A stretch of 49,967 nucleotides of DNA, from assembly GCA_913063435.1 (NCBI GenBank), contig CAJXYI010000018.1, positions 1 to 49,967 on the forward strand. Reading direction: 5' to 3'. Positions 41,955-49,967 of this stretch are shown piece by piece. Each line of letters opens with the position of its first letter. Position 1 is the first letter of the stretch. Made by a program: the position numbers and the translations under genes. Under the pieces are notes generated by a model. That model made no database searches. It had not been told where the DNA came from and saw only the letters and a list, made by a program, of their open reading frames with translations. Origin of the DNA: an uncultured Actinomycetales bacterium. GTDB taxonomy: Bacteria; Actinomycetota; Actinomycetes; S36-B12.

Positions 41955-42602
41955 TCAGCCGAGGGTTCGGGTGATCTCAGCGGCGGCTCGGGCGATGATC
42001 GGGCCGATGCGGGCCTCATCCGGCTCGGCCAGGGTCACCACCCCGACCACGCACTCGACCCCCGGGATCCCGGTGACGCAGGCCGCGACCCCATAGCCAC
42101 CATTGGCCGCATCGCCGGTGGAGATCACCCACGGGGGGTCCAGCGGCCGGCCACCGGTCGTGCGCATCGCCAGGATCGCCCGCCCCGCGGCACCGCGCTC
42201 CAAGGGTGTGCGGGTCCCCACCCGGAACGCCACGTGCACCTCCGCCGTAGTGGGCTCGGCGCCGACCAGGGCCAGCAGATCGGGTCCGTCGACGACACCG
42301 AGATAGGCCGTGGCCCCCGCCTCGTCTGCCAGCGCTCTCACGATCGGCAGTGCGGCATCGCGCAGCAGCGGCTGGGCCTGCTGGGCCAGGGCCAGCACTC
42401 CGAGACCGAGCCGGGCGCGACCATCGGCGGACCTGCGCACCAGCGAGTGGGCCTCCAAGGTCACCACGAGGCGATACACGACCGTGCGACCGACGTCCAG
42501 CGCCGCGGCCAGTTCGGTGACCGTCAAGCCCTCCGGCGTCCGGGCCAGGACCTCCAGGACCTGCAGTCCCCGGTCGAGGGTCTGGGATGTCTCAGCGGGC
42601 AT
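41955..42602 (-). CDS. IclR-family transcriptional regulator
   Basis: This 215-residue regulator has an N-terminal winged helix (TLDRGLQVLEVLARTPEGLTV with recognition helix near DVGRTVVYRLVVTLEAH) and a C-terminal ligand-binding IclR/GAF-like domain (AYLGVVDGPDLLALVG, LERGAAGRAILA, GGYGVAACVTGIPG). The effector domain is shorter than the usual 170-180 residues. It starts at ATG 42602. It lies 32 nt after the HdeD-like gene, with no catabolic operon nearby, so its target is unknown. It is the only clear DNA-binding regulator in the window. Confidence 0.88.
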   Translation of the reverse strand: MPAETSQTLDRGLQVLEVLARTPEGLTVTELAAALDVGRTVVYRLVVTLEAHSLVRRSADGRARLGLGVLALAQQAQPLLRDAALPIVRALADEAGATAYLGVVDGPDLLALVGAEPTTAEVHVAFRVGTRTPLERGAAGRAILAMRTTGGRPLDPPWVISTGDAANGGYGVAACVTGIPGVECVVGVVTLAEPDEARIGPIIARAAAEITRTLG

Positions 42603-42634
42603 GGGCGGTGTGGACCGGTGTTGGCGGCCTGGGG

Positions 42635-43234
42635 TTAGCCGATGGACTTCGCCGCGCGGTCTCCGGCGGCCTTGACCTGGAAGGACATGATGACCTCGAA
42701 CAGGCCCAACACGATCAGCCAGATGCCGGCCACCCAGACGAAGATCTCCACCGCGTAGGGCGTGATCAGCAGCACGATGCCGGCGATGAGATACACGATG
42801 CCGTTGAAGATGCCCCAACCGCGGTTCTGCTTGACCTCACCGGCGGCGAAAAGGGATGCGACACCGGAGAACAGGAACCACACGCCCACGAAGATGCCGA
42901 GGATCTCGATCTTCTCGTCAGGACCGAACCGGAACATCAGCAGACCCAGCAGCAGACCGATCGCGCCGCCGATGATCAGCAGCGCCCGATAGGCGCCGGA
43001 CAGGGCAGGGCCGAACGCGCGCACGATCGAGAAGATGCCCGACAGGATGAGGTAGATCGCCAGCAGGACGGCCAACACCCAGGTGGAACCGGCAGGTCGG
43101 AAGACCAGCAGCACACCGATGATGGCGCTGACGATGCCGACGAACAGCATCACCCACCAGGTCTTGCCGATACCCGCCACGATCGAGCGTTCCTCGTCGG
43201 TGCTCATCCCCGTCAATGGATCGATGCTGGCCAT
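42635..43234 (-). CDS. HdeD/DUF308 family membrane protein
   Basis: This 199-residue protein has six hydrophobic helices with internally repeated patterns (WWVMLFVGIVSAIIGVLLVF, LAIYLILSGIFSIVRAF, RALLIIGGAIGLLLGLLMF, LGIFVGVWFLFSGVASLF, FNGIVYLIAGIVLLITPY, VAGIWLIVLGLFEVIMSF), the DUF308 repeat architecture of HdeD. HdeD-like proteins are linked to acid resistance in enterobacteria; in actinobacteria the role is unknown. The ATG at 43234 has GGAGG upstream. Confidence 0.9.
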   Translation of the reverse strand: MASIDPLTGMSTDEERSIVAGIGKTWWVMLFVGIVSAIIGVLLVFRPAGSTWVLAVLLAIYLILSGIFSIVRAFGPALSGAYRALLIIGGAIGLLLGLLMFRFGPDEKIEILGIFVGVWFLFSGVASLFAAGEVKQNRGWGIFNGIVYLIAGIVLLITPYAVEIFVWVAGIWLIVLGLFEVIMSFQVKAAGDRAAKSIG

Positions 43235-43362
43235 GGTTCCTCCGAGATCGGTGACGATCCGCTCGTTGCGGATGCTGCTGCGCCCGAGACTAGGGGCTCA
43301 TCTCGGCAAACGTCAGTCCGCCACGCAGCATGACCTGTCCGTTTTTCGTGTGACAGCACCTG

Positions 43363-43410
43363 ATCGCCGATGTAGCCGATGTGCTTGCTCGGCCATGTCG
43401 GCTAGGCGAT
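43363..43410 (-). terminator. bulged hairpin overlapping the end of the MFS gene
   Basis: On the minus strand ATCGCC+TAGCCGA pairs with TCGGCTA+GGCGAT (13 bp with a 4-nt bulge), spanning the last codons and stop of the MFS gene (43402-44733). No T-run follows on the minus strand. It may end the MFS transcript or stabilise its 3' end. Confidence 0.4.
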
Positions 43411-44733
43411 GGCGGCGGCAGGTGTCATCCTTCGAGCGGCCACGCTCGCAGCGCTCGCCCCGAGCGCTGCGAGAAGCCAGATCGTCACATACGTTGCCGC
43501 AGATGCACCACCGGCGGCGACCGCGGCGGCGTGGATAGCCCCGGCGATGCCCAACCCCAGCGCACTCAGGACCGCATCCGATATCTGCAGCGACGAGGAG
43601 TTGCGCCCCTGATCCGACGGCGCCGATAACCGCAGGGTCTGGACGTTGATCGACGGGAAGCTCAAGCCCATCCCCAGGGCCCCGATCAACCAGGATCCGA
43701 CGCAGATCCATGTCGGGAAGGCCGGGATGAGGCACAGCGGCAGCGAGACCAATCCGAGGGCCACCAGCGTGGTTCCCCATCGAACCGGGCGGGCCCGATC
43801 GGCAGCACCGGGCAGTCGGCTCTGCCATGCCGAGCCAGCGAGCCAGCCCACGGACGCCACCGCGAGGGTCAGCCCAGCCCAGGTGACCGACACACCACGC
43901 TGCTCGACCAGTGCCAGGGGCAAGAACGCCTCGGCCGAGAAGAAACAGCCGGCTAGGAACCCGCGCATCATCACCGTGGTGGGCAAACCGCGGCCCAGAC
44001 GCAGCGCTCCCCGGGGCAGCAGGAAACGCACAGCGGGCACCAGCGCGATCACACCGATGCACCCGAGCACGATCGCGACGGGCAATGACAATCCACCCGG
44101 ACGCAACAGGGCGGCCTGAAGGCAGGCCAGGCCGACCGCTGCGATCACCGCTGCCCGCACCCGGCGCCCACCGTCTCGTGGATCGCGTTCGCCACCGTCG
44201 TGCTCGCGCAGCACCCCACGCAAGGCGATGAGCGGCCAGATCATCACGATGGGTACCGCCCAGAACGCCCACCGCCAGGTGATGTTCTCGGTCACCCACC
44301 CGGCGACCACCGGGCCGGCCAGCGCGGGAACCACCCAGGCTGCTGAGAGCACCGAGAAGGCCCGGGGGCGGATGGATTCGTCGTAGGCGCGGGCGATGAG
44401 CACATAGAGCGCGACGATGAGGCCCCCGCCACCGAGCCCCTGCAGGCCTCGCGCGGCGATGAGGATCGCCATCGTGGGTGCGAACCCCGCGAGCAGCGCA
44501 CCGGTGCCGAAGATGAGCGCGCCTGCGGTGAACGGCACACGCGGGCCGAACCGATCAGCCCAGACCCCGGCGGTGACCATCCCGACCAGGGAGGCTGCGA
44601 CATAGGCACCGAAGGCCCACGCATAGATCCCCAGCCCGTCGAGATCGACCCCGACCGCGGGCATCACCGTCGCCACGGCGATCGCCTCGAAGGCGACCAG
44701 GGTCATCGCGACGACGATGCCGAGGGTGGTCAC
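43402..44733 (-). CDS. MFS transporter (EmrB/QacA-like efflux type)
   Basis: This 443-residue membrane protein has about 12 hydrophobic helices, the MFS motif A AGVWADRFGPRVPF, and GLQGLGGGGLIVALYVLIARAY with SAAWVVPALAGPVVAGWV (antiporter motif C region) typical of drug/proton antiporters. The 12-helix length is shorter than 14-helix QacA proteins. The substrate is not predictable. The start is a GTG at 44733 with no clear ribosome binding site; an upstream in-frame start before the DUF3039 stop is not evident. Confidence 0.85.
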   Translation of the reverse strand: MTTLGIVVAMTLVAFEAIAVATVMPAVGVDLDGLGIYAWAFGAYVAASLVGMVTAGVWADRFGPRVPFTAGALIFGTGALLAGFAPTMAILIAARGLQGLGGGGLIVALYVLIARAYDESIRPRAFSVLSAAWVVPALAGPVVAGWVTENITWRWAFWAVPIVMIWPLIALRGVLREHDGGERDPRDGGRRVRAAVIAAVGLACLQAALLRPGGLSLPVAIVLGCIGVIALVPAVRFLLPRGALRLGRGLPTTVMMRGFLAGCFFSAEAFLPLALVEQRGVSVTWAGLTLAVASVGWLAGSAWQSRLPGAADRARPVRWGTTLVALGLVSLPLCLIPAFPTWICVGSWLIGALGMGLSFPSINVQTLRLSAPSDQGRNSSSLQISDAVLSALGLGIAGAIHAAAVAAGGASAATYVTIWLLAALGASAASVAARRMTPAAAIA

Positions 44734-44771
44734 CCGCAGGTGGGACGACCAGATGCCCGCCGCGGGAGCGT

Positions 44772-45065
44772 TCAGGCGCCACCGCCGGAACCGCTACCCG
44801 AGCCTGAATCGCCGGGGGGCAGGCCCTCGTAGATCCGTTGGCAGTCGGGGCAGATGGGGAACTTCGACGGATCGCGGCCGGGCACCCACTTCTTGCCGCA
44901 CAGGGCCCGCACCGGGGTGCCGGTGACCGCGCTCTGGACGATCTTGTCCTTTTCGACGTAGTGGGCGAATCGCTCATGGTCGCCGTCGTCGGTCGAGGCG
45001 GTGCGCTCCTCGAGCAGGGTGCCACCGCCGGTCAGCGTGCCAGGGTCATCGAGCGGAGTCGTCAT
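44772..45065 (-). CDS. DUF3039 family protein with a Cys3 metal-binding pattern
   Basis: This 97-residue actinobacterial protein has the DUF3039 core VTGTPVRALCGKKWVPGRDP followed by FPICPDCQRIYE, giving Cys56, Cys72 and Cys75, with His30 or His35 as possible fourth metal ligand. The C-terminus is a Gly/Ser-rich tail. It probably binds zinc; function is unknown. The start ATG at 45065 is 8 nt from a TAGACT box, with no Shine-Dalgarno sequence. Confidence 0.85.
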   Translation of the reverse strand: MTTPLDDPGTLTGGGTLLEERTASTDDGDHERFAHYVEKDKIVQSAVTGTPVRALCGKKWVPGRDPSKFPICPDCQRIYEGLPPGDSGSGSGSGGGA

Positions 45066-45073
45066 GGCAGACG

Positions 45074-45079
45074 AGTCTA
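45074..45079 (-). promoter_or_regulatory. -10 box TAGACT, leaderless promoter of the DUF3039 gene
   Basis: Minus-strand TAGACT 8 nt before the ATG at 45065. Confidence 0.45.
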
Positions 45080-45114
45080 GGCCGGATCACGTTCCGTCGA
45101 ACTCGATCATCCCG

Positions 45115-45180
45115 TTCGGGATCAGCATCGCATTCGGGATCAGCATCGCATTCGGGATCAGCATCGCATTCGGGATCAGC
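45115..45180. repeat. 18-bp tandem repeat, about 3.7 copies
   Basis: The unit ATCAGCATCGCATTCGGG occurs perfectly at 45121-45138, 45139-45156 and 45157-45174, with partial copies on both sides. It lies in the 169-bp divergent gap between the DUF3039 and TIGR03089 genes, so it would change promoter spacing rather than a protein. The identical copies indicate recent expansion. Confidence 0.92.
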
Positions 45181-45222
45181 AGAGTGTCGATGGCGATGAG
45201 GCCAGGCCGGAGAGCGGGTGAA

Positions 45223-45228
45223 TACGGT
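45223..45228 (+). promoter_or_regulatory. -10 box TACGGT, leaderless promoter of the TIGR03089 gene
   Basis: TACGGT 6 nt before the ATG at 45235. The intervening GAGGGG could alternatively serve as a Shine-Dalgarno, so the leaderless call is less certain than elsewhere. Confidence 0.4.
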
Positions 45229-45234
45229 GAGGGG

Positions 45235-46038
45235 ATGGCTGATCGGGCGAAGAAGACCGCAACCGTGGCGGAACTGCTCAGCGAACGTGTCCGCCGTGAT
45301 GGCCCTCGACCCCTGGTGACGTTCCTACGCGCGGACACCGGGGAGCGGATGGAACTATCGGCGGCGAGCCTGGCCAATGCCGTCGCCAAGACCGCCGGGC
45401 TGCTGCGCGATGATCTCGATGCCGAACCCGGCGACGCCATCGCCATGCACCTGCCGCTGCATTGGCAAGCCGCCGTGTGGTGGGGCGCATGCGCTGCCAC
45501 GTCGACGGTCTGCGCTCCTGCGTACCGCACGGCCGGCATCGGAGTCACCACAGCCGCGGCTCTGGCATCGGTGGATGGCTGCGCCGAGCAGGTGGTCGTC
45601 TCACTCGCTCCCTTCGGACTCCCCGATGGCGCTGAGGTGCCGGCGACCGTCACCCAGGCGGCGATCGCTGCGCGCGCACATCCCGATGTCTTCACTCCCT
45701 GGGCACCTCCCACGGCCGACGATGCACTTCTCGACTGCGGCAGCGGGGTGCTTACGAACGCGCAATGCCTCGAGCGCGCATCCGCACTCGCCGAATCATG
45801 GGGCGTGCACCGCGATGGTCGCCTCATGGTCACCGAGGCCGTGTGGCCGACGGGCACATCGGCAGATGCCGACGTCCGCTGCATCGATGCGTGGCTGGCA
45901 CTGCTCGCCGTTCCCCTGGTCGCCGACGCCGCGGTGGTCCTCGTCGCTGGCAGCCACAGCCTTGGGGACGGCGATGGCGCATCGCTCGCCTCGATCGCCA
46001 CGAGCGAGAAGATCACCGCATCGATGCCTACCCGCTGA
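45235..46038 (+). CDS. TIGR03089 family protein
   Basis: This 267-residue protein matches the actinobacterial TIGR03089 family, which looks like the N-terminal part of an acyl-CoA synthetase/AMP-binding enzyme without the adenylation catalytic core. Segments include TVAELLSERVRRDGPRPLV, AKTAGLLRDDLDAEPGDAIA and MHLPLHWQAAVWWGACAATS. The AMP-binding P-loop (usually a Ser/Thr/Gly-rich loop followed by PK) is not seen, so enzymatic activity is doubtful. The ATG at 45235 is chosen over upstream in-frame ATGs, which would read through the 18-bp repeats. It converges on the amidase gene, 39 nt apart. Confidence 0.8.
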   Translation: MADRAKKTATVAELLSERVRRDGPRPLVTFLRADTGERMELSAASLANAVAKTAGLLRDDLDAEPGDAIAMHLPLHWQAAVWWGACAATSTVCAPAYRTAGIGVTTAAALASVDGCAEQVVVSLAPFGLPDGAEVPATVTQAAIAARAHPDVFTPWAPPTADDALLDCGSGVLTNAQCLERASALAESWGVHRDGRLMVTEAVWPTGTSADADVRCIDAWLALLAVPLVADAAVVLVAGSHSLGDGDGASLASIATSEKITASMPTR

Positions 46039-46043
46039 GTCAT

Positions 46044-46078
46044 CAGGGGTGGGCGGTCAGGGGTGGGCGGTCAGGGGT
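46044..46078. repeat. 14-bp tandem repeat between convergent genes
   Basis: CAGGGGTGGGCGGT occurs at 46044-46057 and 46058-46071, followed by CAGGGGT. It fills the gap between the TIGR03089 and amidase stop codons; no terminator hairpin is seen there. Confidence 0.75.
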
Positions 46079-49000
46079 CAGCGCACGGTGCCGCGCCGGG
46101 TGGGGCTGACCGCCACCAATCGACCGTCGATGAACGCGACGATCCGCCACCGATAGGTGCGCCCGGCGGGTGCCACGTTGCCGACATCGAAGCGATAGGC
46201 ACCGTTAGCGCGCGGCGTCGTCGTCTCCCGTGACTGCCAGCCGACCCCGTCCCAGGTGACCTGCCGCTGCAGGACCACATCGGATCCGCGCGGGGTCACC
46301 CGGCCACGCAACACCGTGGTGGAGCCCTCTGCGATGGCTCCCCTGGGTCGGCGGACGAGTGAGATGTTCACCTCCGTCGTCGCGCCCGGCTGCGAGGTCG
46401 ACGGTGCCTCGGTGCGCGGCGGGGTCGGATTCGAGTCCGCGTCATTCGAGGCTGCCTTGATCCGGCCCTTCTTCTCGCCACTCGTCGCGATCAGCGTGCT
46501 TCCCTGATAGACCAGCACGCGCCAGAAATACGTCGTGCCGGCCGGCCCGATGTTCGGCAATTCGAACTCATAGCGTCCGTTGGCGTCCGGGCTGATGCGT
46601 TCTCGGTTCTGCCAACTCAAGGTGCCCCAGCGCACCTGCCGCTGGATGGCGAGGTTGGCCGGAAGATCGGCGCCGTCGGCAGGCTTGACCCGACCGCGCA
46701 ACACCGCCGTCGATCCCTCGGGGATGGCGCCGAGCGGCCGGCGGATCAGGCTGACACCCGCTTCGATGATCGGCTCTGTGACCACCGGTGGGTTCGTCGG
46801 ATTGCTCGGATTGCTCGGGTTCGAGGGATTGGGCGGGTTGGCTGCCGGCTGATCGCCGAGTACGGAGGTGATGTAGGTGCTGCGTAGTCCGTTGCTCATC
46901 AGCGCTGCGCGGAATGCCACGCCCGATACCGAAGCCGTGCGTCCGCTGTAGGTCGTCGCGATCAGCGATGCTGCTGCACCGGACACCGGCGATGGCGAAA
47001 CCTCGACGGACATGATGTCGCTGACACCGAAGATCTGCGCCATCCGCCACTGCGGCACGACAACGTTCCAACTGCGCCACGTATTGCCTTCGACGGTCAA
47101 GCTCCAACGATCATCGACACTCACCGACCACGGGTAACCCGCACCACCCCACACTGCACTGCTGGCCTGGGTGCGCCCACCCGTCGCTGCGGTATAGAAC
47201 GCCGGGATCGGTGCTCCGCCATAGGTCACCACCTGGTTCTTCGATTCGGTCACCGAGCGCACCCAGTTCGCGCCGAAGGTCCCGGCTTCGACGTGCCAGG
47301 CGTGGAATGTCTGGTCGTAATACGGACCGCCGCCATCATCCATGTGGCACAGGCAGGCGGAGCGGATCCCGCTGCGGTACTTGGCCAGGGCGTATGACCG
47401 CGACGCGATCGCCTGAGCTTGCAGCGCCGGCTGCGGCCAGTTCGCCGGAACCTCGGCGATACCGCGCAGGTAGGAATCCATGTCGACGACATTGACGACT
47501 GCGAGCCGCGCGCCGCCGCTCGTCGACACCGGGGCGACCTCGACGGTGCCATAGCGATATCGATGGCGCGGTGAAGCGAAGGACTCTCCCGGCCCGATGA
47601 GGTTCAGCAGGCTCGGCTGCGCACCCGCGCCACCGGAATCAGTGGTTCCCGACCACCGGATGGTGATGACCCTCGCCCGACCCAGGATCGTCTGCTCGCC
47701 ACCGAGACTTTGCGTCACGCGAACGAAACGGTCGCTGTTCTCGAGCCGGTAGTTCGCACCCGGCGTTCCGGCAACGACGTTGTTGCCGATGGTGAATTCG
47801 ATTCCGCCACCCGCGGCCGAGATCTGTCCACCGGTCAATGACTCGGTGCGCACCTGGGCGAATGTCGCCTGATGCAGCAGGCCGATCCGCAGATCGGTGG
47901 GCTCGGCCAGGGACTCCAGGCGAGTGCCGGGGTAGTAGTGCGACAGGATCTGGGCGGTGCTGCGACCTTCGCGTGCCTGGCCCAACGCCCCCCACTGCGA
48001 CAGGCCCACGCCATGGCCGTAGCCGGTGCCCGTGACGGTGAATTCACTCGGCGGTGAGCACGGATCCGGCGGCGAACCCGGCGAGGTGGCGATGCGCACG
48101 AATCCGGTCCAGTCATAGGCGGTCTCGCCACCGACCGTGCCGGAGATCGTGACGGTGTATCGCCCCGGTGGAACGCGTTTGCCATTGCCGTCCAGGCCGT
48201 TCCACGACAGTGGGACAGCGCCGGCCGCACCCCTGCTACCCGACACCCGACGCACGACATCACCGCACGCGGAGGTCACGGTCAACCGGAGATCTGCAGC
48301 GGCGGTAGTGGTCGGTGTGAGCACGATGGGCGTCCCCGACCCCCAGCCGGTCCCGGAGCCGGACACGCTCGGGGCGAAGAAGGTCCCGCCCTGGCGATCG
48401 GCCACCATCGTGCGCAGCCTCGGGACGTACGGGCGCAGGAATGTCCCCGGGCATGAGGTGTTGCCGATATCACCGTGGCCGGCGATGGTCGGCGAAGGCA
48501 CCTTCTCGCCGGGCCAGTACATCGAGGTGCCACGGCCGATCGGGCCCGGCCCGGCTGAGGTCAGCACCGATGTCGCAGTGGGATCGACATGGTGGACAGC
48601 GAATTTCCAGGCGATGAGGTCGGCCATCGCGTTGACGATGCGATCGGCCTCCGCTCGCTTCGGATCGAGGGTGTCGGCATTGCCCAGGAAGGACACGGCG
48701 AAACTCTGGGAGTTGAAGCCCTGCGTATGCGCTCCGTTGACGACCTTGTCGATACCTCCGGCGCGACCCTCGTAGATATTGCCGAAGCGATCGACGACGA
48801 AGTTGTATCCGAAATCGTTGACCCCGATGCCCTGGGTGAACCACGAGTACACGTTGCGCATCTGTTGCGCTGCCTGCGCTTCGGTGTAGTTATTGCTCGA
48901 CACCACGTGATGGACGAAGGCCACTTTGAGTTCGTCGGAATACGACGTCGTGCCACGGCGCAGTGACTCGTTGGCGCCCCACTCCGCGCGGGAGATGATG

Positions 49001-49725
49001 CGCGGTTGCGCGGCTGCCGCCCCGGCCGAATTCAACGGCAGGGACCGGGTACCGATGCGCTCATCGTCGGCAGTCACCGGGTTGTCGATGAGCATCACCT
49101 CGGTGCCCGCCGGAACCTCGCCATCGGGGGTGTCGATACGCACCTGGACGCCATCGGCACCCGTCGTCACCAGCGGCTCACTGGCATAGCGGGCCCGCTC
49201 GGCTTCGTCGGTGCCCGGATCCGGCCGGTGCTCACTGACGGGCAACTCCGCCCACGGGGTCCACTGCCCGGATTCGCGGATGCGCACCACGATGCGGCTG
49301 TTCGGATCGATGGGTTCGGTAGCGGTGATGCCCATCAACCCGAAATTCGCCGTAGCGGTCCGCACCGTCACCGCGGCCGGCTCGAGCGGAATCGTCAGAT
49401 CGCGATGGGTGTGCAGGGTCTCGCTGTCGGGGTCCCCGACGATGGGGATCTCCAACTCCGGTGGTGGCGAATCCGCCAGCCCTTCAGGGTCCACCTCGGC
49501 CAAGGCCATGCTGGCGACGGTCGGGGTGATGGGATCACGCTCACCGGGCAGCACCTGGGAGAAATCCACGACGGGCAGGGCCAGCGTGGCTGGGATCACC
49601 AGCGCGGCCGTCGCAAGGGCGAGAATCCGACCGGTCTTGACCCACGGAGCACGGGTGCGGGTACCGTCGCCAAGGCGACGTCCATCGGCCGAGGCTTCCG
49701 CCCCGGCGAACCTCCCGGTGCTCAC
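46078..49725 (-). CDS. secreted PGRP-type N-acetylmuramoyl-L-alanine amidase fused to FlgD-Ig, SpoIID/LytB and repeat domains
   Basis: This 1215-residue exported protein has an N-terminal membrane segment (ILALATAALVIPATLALPV, residues about 34-52) and a beta-rich domain (about 95-230). An amidase_2/PGRP domain (about 240-445) has zinc ligands in FVHHVVSS, NGAHTQGF and NTSCPGTF, preceded by IISRAEWGANES. A FlgD-like Ig domain (SWNGLDGNGKRVPPGRYTVT) follows. The SpoIID/LytB part contains GTGYGHGVGLSQWGALGQA and MDSYLRGIAEVPANWPQPAL. After an (NPS)n linker come two copies of an 85-95-residue domain (RRPLGAIPEGSTAVLRGRV; RRPRGAIAEGSTTVLRGRV). It probably cuts peptidoglycan stems and glycan strands during growth or division. 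The GTG start lacks a strong ribosome binding site. Confidence 0.9.
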   Translation of the reverse strand: MSTGRFAGAEASADGRRLGDGTRTRAPWVKTGRILALATAALVIPATLALPVVDFSQVLPGERDPITPTVASMALAEVDPEGLADSPPPELEIPIVGDPDSETLHTHRDLTIPLEPAAVTVRTATANFGLMGITATEPIDPNSRIVVRIRESGQWTPWAELPVSEHRPDPGTDEAERARYASEPLVTTGADGVQVRIDTPDGEVPAGTEVMLIDNPVTADDERIGTRSLPLNSAGAAAAQPRIISRAEWGANESLRRGTTSYSDELKVAFVHHVVSSNNYTEAQAAQQMRNVYSWFTQGIGVNDFGYNFVVDRFGNIYEGRAGGIDKVVNGAHTQGFNSQSFAVSFLGNADTLDPKRAEADRIVNAMADLIAWKFAVHHVDPTATSVLTSAGPGPIGRGTSMYWPGEKVPSPTIAGHGDIGNTSCPGTFLRPYVPRLRTMVADRQGGTFFAPSVSGSGTGWGSGTPIVLTPTTTAAADLRLTVTSACGDVVRRVSGSRGAAGAVPLSWNGLDGNGKRVPPGRYTVTISGTVGGETAYDWTGFVRIATSPGSPPDPCSPPSEFTVTGTGYGHGVGLSQWGALGQAREGRSTAQILSHYYPGTRLESLAEPTDLRIGLLHQATFAQVRTESLTGGQISAAGGGIEFTIGNNVVAGTPGANYRLENSDRFVRVTQSLGGEQTILGRARVITIRWSGTTDSGGAGAQPSLLNLIGPGESFASPRHRYRYGTVEVAPVSTSGGARLAVVNVVDMDSYLRGIAEVPANWPQPALQAQAIASRSYALAKYRSGIRSACLCHMDDGGGPYYDQTFHAWHVEAGTFGANWVRSVTESKNQVVTYGGAPIPAFYTAATGGRTQASSAVWGGAGYPWSVSVDDRWSLTVEGNTWRSWNVVVPQWRMAQIFGVSDIMSVEVSPSPVSGAAASLIATTYSGRTASVSGVAFRAALMSNGLRSTYITSVLGDQPAANPPNPSNPSNPSNPTNPPVVTEPIIEAGVSLIRRPLGAIPEGSTAVLRGRVKPADGADLPANLAIQRQVRWGTLSWQNRERISPDANGRYEFELPNIGPAGTTYFWRVLVYQGSTLIATSGEKKGRIKAASNDADSNPTPPRTEAPSTSQPGATTEVNISLVRRPRGAIAEGSTTVLRGRVTPRGSDVVLQRQVTWDGVGWQSRETTTPRANGAYRFDVGNVAPAGRTYRWRIVAFIDGRLVAVSPTRRGTVR

Positions 49726-49839
49726 CTGACCAATGTCCCCCGGGAGACCCCGGGCGTGTCAAGCCGACTCACGCGTCACAGGCGTCTCTCCCATCACATT
49801 CCCAGGAACCCGACTCATCCCCCCACCCCCCACCACCAT

Positions 49840-49902
49840 CGTCTGAGTTACCTGAGTGGTCGTTAACTCGGCGAGTTAGCGACCATTCAGGTAACTCAGA
49901 CG
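49840..49902. repeat. 63-nt inverted repeat, copy 2 of 2
   Basis: Arms 49840-49870 and 49872-49902 around a single G, 61/63 identical to 29237-29299. The two differences (G at 49856, G at 49879) each turn an A-T pair into a G-T pair on the plus strand, so a plus-strand RNA hairpin is preserved. It lies upstream of the amidase gene. The remaining sequence to 49967 shows no gene. Confidence 0.92.
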
Positions 49903-49967
49903 GTCCCGTGGGGGAACCTGGGGTCGGGGGCGCGGCGTCCTAGGCTTGACCTGACCCATTACCGACC

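Noticed and set aside
40572-42638. 688-codon plus-strand open frame opposite the GH18 and IclR genes
   Set aside because: It spans two unrelated minus-strand genes and has no recognisable motif; a codon-bias shadow.
46568-47107. Alternative minus-strand frame inside the amidase gene
   Set aside because: It is in a different frame with no domain, whereas the main frame continues through SpoIID and the repeat domains.

Overview
The window is high-GC DNA (clearly above 60 % by eye) from an actinobacterium (Actinomycetota). The lineage call rests on actinobacterial gene families (a DUF3039 protein, a TIGR03089 protein, DUF2017 next to clpS, the CysM/CysO/Mec cysteine system), on the clpS-DUF2017-mec-cysO-cysM-murI-MBL-rph-rdgB block whose order matches Mycobacterium tuberculosis Rv1331-Rv1341, and on many apparent leaderless promoters (a TANNNT box 6-8 nt before the start codon). 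A light-driven proton-pump rhodopsin suggests a sunlit, probably aquatic, habitat. Genus cannot be read from the sequence.

Layout. 1-6690 (minus): seven tightly overlapping genes, read from 6690 down: isochorismatase-like amidohydrolase, NadM-like nucleotidyltransferase, ApgM-like phosphomutase, an acyl-CoA dehydrogenase homologue without its catalytic Glu, MmgE/PrpD, selenophosphate synthase SelD, and a methyltransferase cut by the window edge. A perfect palindrome separates this unit from a divergent acyl-CoA dehydrogenase/MFS pair (6856-9215). 9225-13000: lipoprotein, an EamA transporter remnant, the 5-oxoprolinase genes pxpA and a pxpB-pxpC fusion, tRNA-Lys(CTT) and a small membrane protein. 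13032-23804 (minus): a beta-helix/Fn3 surface protein (1203 aa) and a giant Fn3 surface protein (2111 aa) on either side of a phosphoribosyltransferase; the two surface proteins share a C-terminal module and an identically placed upstream palindrome. 23885-29227: zwf, a DUF3618 protein, a Zn/Mn ABC importer followed by a peroxiredoxin, and tRNA-Leu(TAG). 29237-39831: the conserved housekeeping block on the minus strand, interrupted by two glycosyltransferases plus an SGNH hydrolase, by a plus-strand membrane protein, and by the plus-strand rhodopsin. 39918-49725: a GH18-type secreted hydrolase, IclR regulator, HdeD-like membrane protein, MFS transporter, DUF3039, TIGR03089, and a large secreted PGRP-amidase/SpoIID protein.

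How it fits together. Several loci concern the cell surface: two Fn3 adhesin-like proteins that look co-regulated, two glycosyltransferases, MurI, a GH18 enzyme and an amidase/SpoIID protein. Cysteine synthesis (CysM/CysO/Mec), metal import with a peroxiredoxin, and zwf point to redox and sulfur homeostasis. The most unusual parts are the selD-containing operon, which pairs two 'archaeal-type' enzymes in a way that recalls specialised phosphonate pathways; the shared palindrome-N37-minus-10 promoter architecture of the surface proteins; a 63-nt dispersed near-perfect inverted repeat present twice; and a rhodopsin carrying the glycine that opens a carotenoid-antenna window.
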